The position numbers and the translations under genes are program-made. Under the pieces are notes generated by a model. It was not told the DNA's origin. It did no database searches and saw only the letters and a list, made by a program, of their open reading frames with translations. Shown here in pieces: positions 60,167 through 64,000 of a DNA stretch of 64,000 nt (within the stretch, counting starts at the first letter, position 1; each line of letters opens with the position of its first letter). Source of the DNA: Franzmannia pantelleriensis. GTDB taxonomy: Bacteria > Pseudomonadota > Gammaproteobacteria > Pseudomonadales > Halomonadaceae. The stretch covers positions 338,993 through 402,992 of the forward strand of contig NZ_FNGH01000001.1 of the NCBI RefSeq assembly GCF_900102875.1, in the 5' to 3' direction.

Positions 60167-60313
60167 ATCACGCCCTCCGCAATCGTCTCGATAAGCCTGG
60201 CAGTCTAGCATGCCCGGGCACCGGTCGGGCTTGAATCGTCACTCGCTGCCCCCATTGAAAGACCTGGTAATCTTTGCATCACTGCCTGTTCAGCCACCCT
60301 TCCTGGAGTCGCC

Positions 60314-61351
60314 ATGCTTGACTGGAGCCAGCACCAAGGTGCCACCCCCTGTGGCCCTCAGCGCGTCACCTTCGCGCCCCACGCTGATCCCGATCAGCCG
60401 CCCGCGCAAACCACCATCACGCCGCTGGTCCACCTAGGCGTGCTGGAGGTGCAGGGCGAGGGAGGGATACGCTTCCTGCAGGGGCAAGCCAGCGCCCAGG
60501 TCGAGCATGCCAATGGCAGTGCCGCGCCGCTCACCTGTTTCTGCACCCCCAAAGGTCGCATGCTTGCCAACGCCCAGCTGCTGCGCATCGATGCCGAGCG
60601 GCTATGGCTGATCATGCCGATGGAGCGGATCGACGCCCTCCAGGCGCATCTTGGCAAGTTCGCGCCCTTCTATCAGGTCACCCTCAGCGCCCGCGACGAC
60701 CTGGCGCTGGTCGGCATCATGGGCGACGCGGCCCCCGCACTGGCAGAGACCGAAACCGGCCTGACCGCGCCGTTGCCCTGGCATCAGGTGGGCGACTCAG
60801 CACAGCTGCTGCTTTGCCATCCAGGGCCAACGCCGCGACTAATGCTGATCGCGCCACAAGAGGTGATGACCGCATTGTGGAAGCGACTTTCGATCTCGGC
60901 GTCCCCGGTAGGCAATGCCCAGTGGTGCCTGGAGGATATCCGGGCTGGTCTGGCATGGATCGGCGATGCCCAGCAGGACACCTATTTGCCACAGATGCTC
61001 AACTGGGAGGCACTCGGCGGTATCAGTTTCAAGAAGGGCTGCTACACCGGTCAGGAAGTAGTGGCCCGGGCGCACTTCCGCGGCCAGGTCAAGAAGCGAC
61101 TGGCGCGCCTGCAGCTGGAAACCGATACGCTGCCGACACCCGGGGAAGGCGTGGAAGACGCCAACGGCAAGCGCCAGGGTGATGTCATTGCCGCCGAGGC
61201 TGACGGCGAGGGGGTTATCGAACTGCTCGCGGTATTGAGCACGCGGGAGCACGCCGAGCCGCTCACGGTCGGCGGGCATATGGCTAGTCCGCTGGCACTG
61301 CCCTATGCGCTGGAACGACTCGACCCCGAAGTGTTATTCGCCGACGCCTGA
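60314..61351 (+). CDS. ygfZ: tRNA-modifying/folate-binding protein YgfZ
   Basis: YgfZ (IBA57-type) helps maturation or repair of [4Fe-4S] enzymes such as MiaB in a folate-dependent way. The 345-residue protein has the GcvT-like fold with LGVLEVQGEGGIRFLQGQASAQVEHA, FCTPKGRMLA and the signature KGCYTGQEVVARAHFRGQVKKRL with its conserved Cys. Together with nfuA and sufE it is the third Fe-S gene of the window. Its 3' end overlaps tatD, on the other strand, by 18 bases. Confidence 0.93.
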   Translation: MLDWSQHQGATPCGPQRVTFAPHADPDQPPAQTTITPLVHLGVLEVQGEGGIRFLQGQASAQVEHANGSAAPLTCFCTPKGRMLANAQLLRIDAERLWLIMPMERIDALQAHLGKFAPFYQVTLSARDDLALVGIMGDAAPALAETETGLTAPLPWHQVGDSAQLLLCHPGPTPRLMLIAPQEVMTALWKRLSISASPVGNAQWCLEDIRAGLAWIGDAQQDTYLPQMLNWEALGGISFKKGCYTGQEVVARAHFRGQVKKRLARLQLETDTLPTPGEGVEDANGKRQGDVIAAEADGEGVIELLAVLSTREHAEPLTVGGHMASPLALPYALERLDPEVLFADA

Positions 61352-62119
61352 CCCGACAACGCCGCTGCCAAACAGGCGCTGCGCCGTGGCGCTGCTGGCC
61401 GCGGCGACATCCTTCTCTTGCTGGCCACGCAGCGCTGCCACCTGACGACACACCTCGGCCACCCGCGCTGGCTCGTTGCGTTGCCCCTGATAACCGGCCA
61501 GGGGCATATCGGGGCTATCGGTTTCCAGTACATAGCCGTCATCCGGCAGCGCGGCGACGGCGCGCTGCAGACGCCTGGCGCGGGGGTGAGTCAGTGCACC
61601 GCCCAGCCCCACCACGAAGCCCAACTCGATAAACACCAGCGCCTGCTCGGGTGAACCGGCAAAGCCGTGAATCAGCCCACCGTGAGGCGGAGCCAACTGA
61701 CGCAGCCGTTTGGCGAGTTGATCGTTGGCGCGTACGCAGTGAATCACCAGCGGCAGCGCATGGCGCTTGGCCAGCCGCACCTGGGCATCGAACAGCTGCC
61801 ACTGCGCCTCCCAGGTCTCGCTAAAACGCGCGTCGATACCGCACTCGCCCACGGCGACGATCTGAGGGTCGGCCGCCAGCGCGTCGTCCAGAGCCTGCAG
61901 ATCGCTCTCGACGTGCTCGTCGATAAAATAGGGGTGCAGCCCCAGGCACACCGACACGTCATCACGCTCCCCCAGCGCCAACACGGCGGGCCAGCGGGCG
62001 CGGGTGGTGCCCGGCACCACGAAACCGCCAACGCCCGCGGCCTTGGCCCGCGCGATCACCGCCTCGCGATCGCTATCGAAGTCGGGGAAATCGAGATGGC
62101 AGTGAGCGTCGATTAGCAT
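61334..62119 (-). CDS. TatD-family metal-dependent hydrolase
   Basis: The 261-residue TIM-barrel protein has the metal motif MLIDAHCHLDFPDFD, the Glu in AVGECGIDARF, His residues in LPLVIHCVRAND and GLIHGFAGSPEQ, and the Asp in VLETDSPDMPL. Relatives (TatD, YcfH, YjjV) are 3'-5' DNA exonucleases or D-aminoacyl-tRNA deacylases. YjjV is perhaps the closest by length. The ATG at 62119 follows a structured intergenic region. Confidence 0.9.
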   Translation of the reverse strand: MLIDAHCHLDFPDFDSDREAVIARAKAAGVGGFVVPGTTRARWPAVLALGERDDVSVCLGLHPYFIDEHVESDLQALDDALAADPQIVAVGECGIDARFSETWEAQWQLFDAQVRLAKRHALPLVIHCVRANDQLAKRLRQLAPPHGGLIHGFAGSPEQALVFIELGFVVGLGGALTHPRARRLQRAVAALPDDGYVLETDSPDMPLAGYQGQRNEPARVAEVCRQVAALRGQQEKDVAAASSATAQRLFGSGVVGSGVGE

Positions 62120-62166
62120 AGGCTCTACCGTGTTGGAGAGATCACCTGCGCCGGAACGGGCCGGTG

Positions 62167-62260
62167 CTTGCCGCGTACGAAAGCGAACCTCATTCTTCAG
62201 GGAAGAAGAATGGAGCGCCCAGGGAGGGGTTCACAGCGTGTGAGCGTTGTACGCGGCAAG
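62167..62260. repeat. 94-bp inverted-repeat element with cloverleaf-like folding
   Basis: The perfect 12-base arms CTTGCCGCGTAC (62167-62178) and GTACGCGGCAAG (62249-62260) close a unit that contains CATTCTTC-AGGGAA-GAAGAATG (62191-62212), GAACC/GGTTC (62185-62189/62228-62232) and CACA-GCG-TGTG (62232-62242). It is non-coding, between prfC and tatD. It has the look of a mobile palindromic unit or a structured RNA. Confidence 0.6.
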
Positions 62261-62267
62261 GGTAGCC

Positions 62268-62351
62268 GGCCCTACCGCTTGCGCCGGCTGGCACCGCTCG
62301 CTTCTACTCGGCCCTACCGCGTGCGCCGGCTGGCACCGCTCGCTTCTACTC
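62268..62351. repeat. Two 42-bp tandem copies
   Basis: The units 62268-62309 and 62310-62351 begin GGCCCTACCGC and end TTCTACTC. They differ at a single base (CGCTTGC against CGCGTGC). They directly follow the inverted-repeat element. Confidence 0.9.
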
Positions 62352-62353
62352 GA

Positions 62354-62381
62354 CGCTGGGCGCTGGGCGCTGGGCGCTGGG
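62354..62381. repeat. Four 7-bp tandem copies of CGCTGGG
   Basis: CGCTGGG is repeated four times without interruption, 10 bases from the prfC stop. A fifth imperfect unit CGCTTAA follows. It is a likely slippage site. Confidence 0.9.
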
Positions 62382-62391
62382 CGCTTAAGGC

Positions 62392-63981
62392 TCAGTGCTC
62401 CCTTGTCGCGGCAAAGCGAATGTCCGGCCAACGCTCCTGGGTCATCTGCAGATTGACCCGCGTGGGGGCGATATAGGTCAGGTAGCCGCCGCCGTCCAGG
62501 GCCAGGTTGGCGCTCGCCTTGCGCTTGAATTCGTCGAGCATCTTGGCATCGTCGCAGTAGATCCAGCGCGCGGTCTGCACATTGATGGCTTGGTAAACGC
62601 AATCCACCTTGTACTCCTCCTTGAGGCGGTGCGCGACCACGTCAAACTGCAGTGACCCCACCGCCCCAACGATCAGGTCGTTATTGTCGAGGGGCATGAA
62701 GACCTGGGTGGCGCCCTCCTCGGAAAGCTGCTGCAAGCCCTTCTGCAACGCCTTCATCTTGAGCGGATCCTTGAGCTGCACGCGCTTGAACAGCTCTGGG
62801 GCGAAGTGCGGAATCCCTGTGAAGCGCATGTCCTCACCGAGGGTGAAGGTGTCGCCGATCTGGATGGTGCCATGGTTGTGCAGGCCGATGATGTCGCCGG
62901 GCCAGGCCTCTTCCACCTGCGCCCGGTCCGAGGCCATGAAGGTCAGGGCATCGGCGATCTTGACGTCCTTGCCGATGCGTACATGGCGCATCTTCATGTT
63001 CTTGTCGTACTTGCCGGAACAGACCCGCAGGAAGGCCACCCGGTCGCGGTGCTTGGGATCCATGTTGGCCTGGATCTTGAACACGAAACCGGTAAAACGC
63101 GCATCGTCGGCACTGACGGTGCGGGTGTCGGTTTCACGAGGCTGCGGCGCAGGCGCGTACTCGACGAAGCCGTCGAGCATCTCGCGCACCCCGAAATTGC
63201 CCATGGCGGTACCGAAGTAGACCGGTGTCAGTTCGCCGCGGCGGTAGGCCTCGAGATCGAATTCATGGGAGGCGCCGCGCACCAGCTCCACCTCCATGCG
63301 CAGCTCCTCGGCCTGGTCGGCACCGAGCACCTCATCGACCTCAGGGTTGTCGAGCCCCTCGATGCGCTTGTCATCCGGAATGCGACTGCCCTGGCCCTGG
63401 GTATAGAGATGGATGACGTCGTTATAGAGGTGGTAGACCCCCTTGAAATGACGCCCCATGCCGATCGGCCAGGTCATCGGCGCGCACTGGATATTGAGCA
63501 CCGTCTCCACTTCGTCCATCACCTCGATGGGATCGCGGATGTCGCGGTCCATCTTGTTGATGAAGGTCAGGATCGGCGTGGTGCGCAGGCGGCAGACATC
63601 CATCAATTTGATGGTGCGGTCCTCAACGCCCTTGGCGCCGTCGATCACCATCAGCGCCGAATCCACCGCCGTGAGGGTGCGGTAGGTGTCTTCGGAGAAG
63701 TCCTCATGACCCGGCGTATCGAGCAGATTGACGATACGACCGTTATAGGGGAACTGCATCACCGAGGTAGTCACAGAGATCCCACGCTCCTGCTCCATCT
63801 TCATCCAGTCGGAGGTGGCGTGGCGCTCGGCGCGCTTGCTCTTGACCGAGCCGGCCAGCTGGATGGCGTTGCCGAACAGCAGCAGCTTCTCGGTGATGGT
63901 GGTCTTGCCCGCATCGGGGTGCGAGATAATGGCAAAGGTGCGGCGCAGCTCGGCTTGGCGAGCAATAGCGGTATCTGGCAT
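62392..63981 (-). CDS. prfC: Peptide chain release factor 3
   Basis: RF3 is the GTPase that recycles RF1/RF2 from the ribosome. The 529-residue protein has G1 SHPDAGKTT, the switch segment [14 protein letters not shown]3 DTPGHEDF, G4 NKMDR, and the RF3-specific middle and C-terminal parts ending [27 protein letters not shown]. The start [21 protein letters not shown] fits the family. It lies near the window edge; the rest of its upstream region is outside. Confidence 0.96.
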   Translation of the reverse strand: MPDTAIARQAELRRTFAIISHPDAGKTTITEKLLLFGNAIQLAGSVKSKRAERHATSDWMKMEQERGISVTTSVMQFPYNGRIVNLLDTPGHEDFSEDTYRTLTAVDSALMVIDGAKGVEDRTIKLMDVCRLRTTPILTFINKMDRDIRDPIEVMDEVETVLNIQCAPMTWPIGMGRHFKGVYHLYNDVIHLYTQGQGSRIPDDKRIEGLDNPEVDEVLGADQAEELRMEVELVRGASHEFDLEAYRRGELTPVYFGTAMGNFGVREMLDGFVEYAPAPQPRETDTRTVSADDARFTGFVFKIQANMDPKHRDRVAFLRVCSGKYDKNMKMRHVRIGKDVKIADALTFMASDRAQVEEAWPGDIIGLHNHGTIQIGDTFTLGEDMRFTGIPHFAPELFKRVQLKDPLKMKALQKGLQQLSEEGATQVFMPLDNNDLIVGAVGSLQFDVVAHRLKEEYKVDCVYQAINVQTARWIYCDDAKMLDEFKRKASANLALDGGGYLTYIAPTRVNLQMTQERWPDIRFAATREH

Positions 63982-64000
63982 GGTCAGCCCTGATGACGAA

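Overview
The window is chromosomal DNA of a GC-rich, moderately halophilic gammaproteobacterium, most likely Halomonadaceae (Halomonas-like). The main evidence is a complete ectABC ectoine cluster whose products read very much like Halomonas elongata EctA, EctB and EctC, plus the fmdB-aspS-ruvCAB-ybgC-tolQRAB-pal-cpoB order known from Pseudomonas relatives. No tRNA, rRNA or CRISPR array was seen. Almost all of the sequence is densely packed housekeeping genes. The only gene-free stretch above 300 bases (about 18805-19240) holds a promoter candidate and a structured RNA.

Layout. 1-9083: a partial MATE exporter, metH, nfuA, a KfrA-like DNA-binding protein divergent from a tyrosine recombinase, sufE, a ribbon-helix-helix protein and a DJ-1/PfpI protein. 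9158-10379: zur-hisI-yidD, a zinc-linked set. 10439-13854: a three-gene envelope cassette (retropepsin-like lipoprotein, inactive transglutaminase/7TM protein, RimK-like ATP-grasp ligase). 14053-17191: a DUF3833 lipoprotein and ectABC. 17443-22961: gor, then two IS200/IS605-type elements on either side of the carbonic anhydrase gene, then pepQ. 23024-31474: yheT, msrA, tamB, tamA and a coiled-coil membrane protein. 31657-36913: sodB, a divergent UDP-sugar dehydrogenase homologue, galU, ubiG, mupP and yciK. 36937-46852: the Tol-Pal, Ruv and AspRS block. 47065-54876: ribose/nucleoside salvage, acyP, yihY, nadM-nudix, a HypT-like LysR regulator and cls. 54977-63981: fumarase, nei-uvrB repair genes, an OsmC pair, ygfZ, tatD, a structured intergenic repeat and prfC.

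The most unusual region is 18955-21647. Element A has an apparently complete IscB omega-RNA (HEARO-type) locus followed by an in-frame iscB of only 118 codons. It joins the N-terminal RRXRR/PLMP segment directly to the C-terminal segment, and all RuvC and HNH sequence is missing. Element B, 11 bases after can, encodes a full TnpB with intact RuvC and zinc-ribbon residues. The two elements share terminal sequences, including a subterminal hairpin with compensating base changes. Both abut an ATGA start codon (can and pepQ), and neither carries a tnpA. The likely pre-insertion state is a can-pepQ operon. The insertions removed the native leaders of both genes, and a 23-codon in-frame extension of can now begins 4 bases after the iscB-remnant stop.

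Other points of interest are a UDP-glucose dehydrogenase homologue that has lost the catalytic Cys, an Fe-SOD with His in place of the Tyr34 gateway residue, a zur-linked hisI, a Nudix domain with an altered box, and a cloverleaf-like repeat with tandem repeats downstream of prfC.
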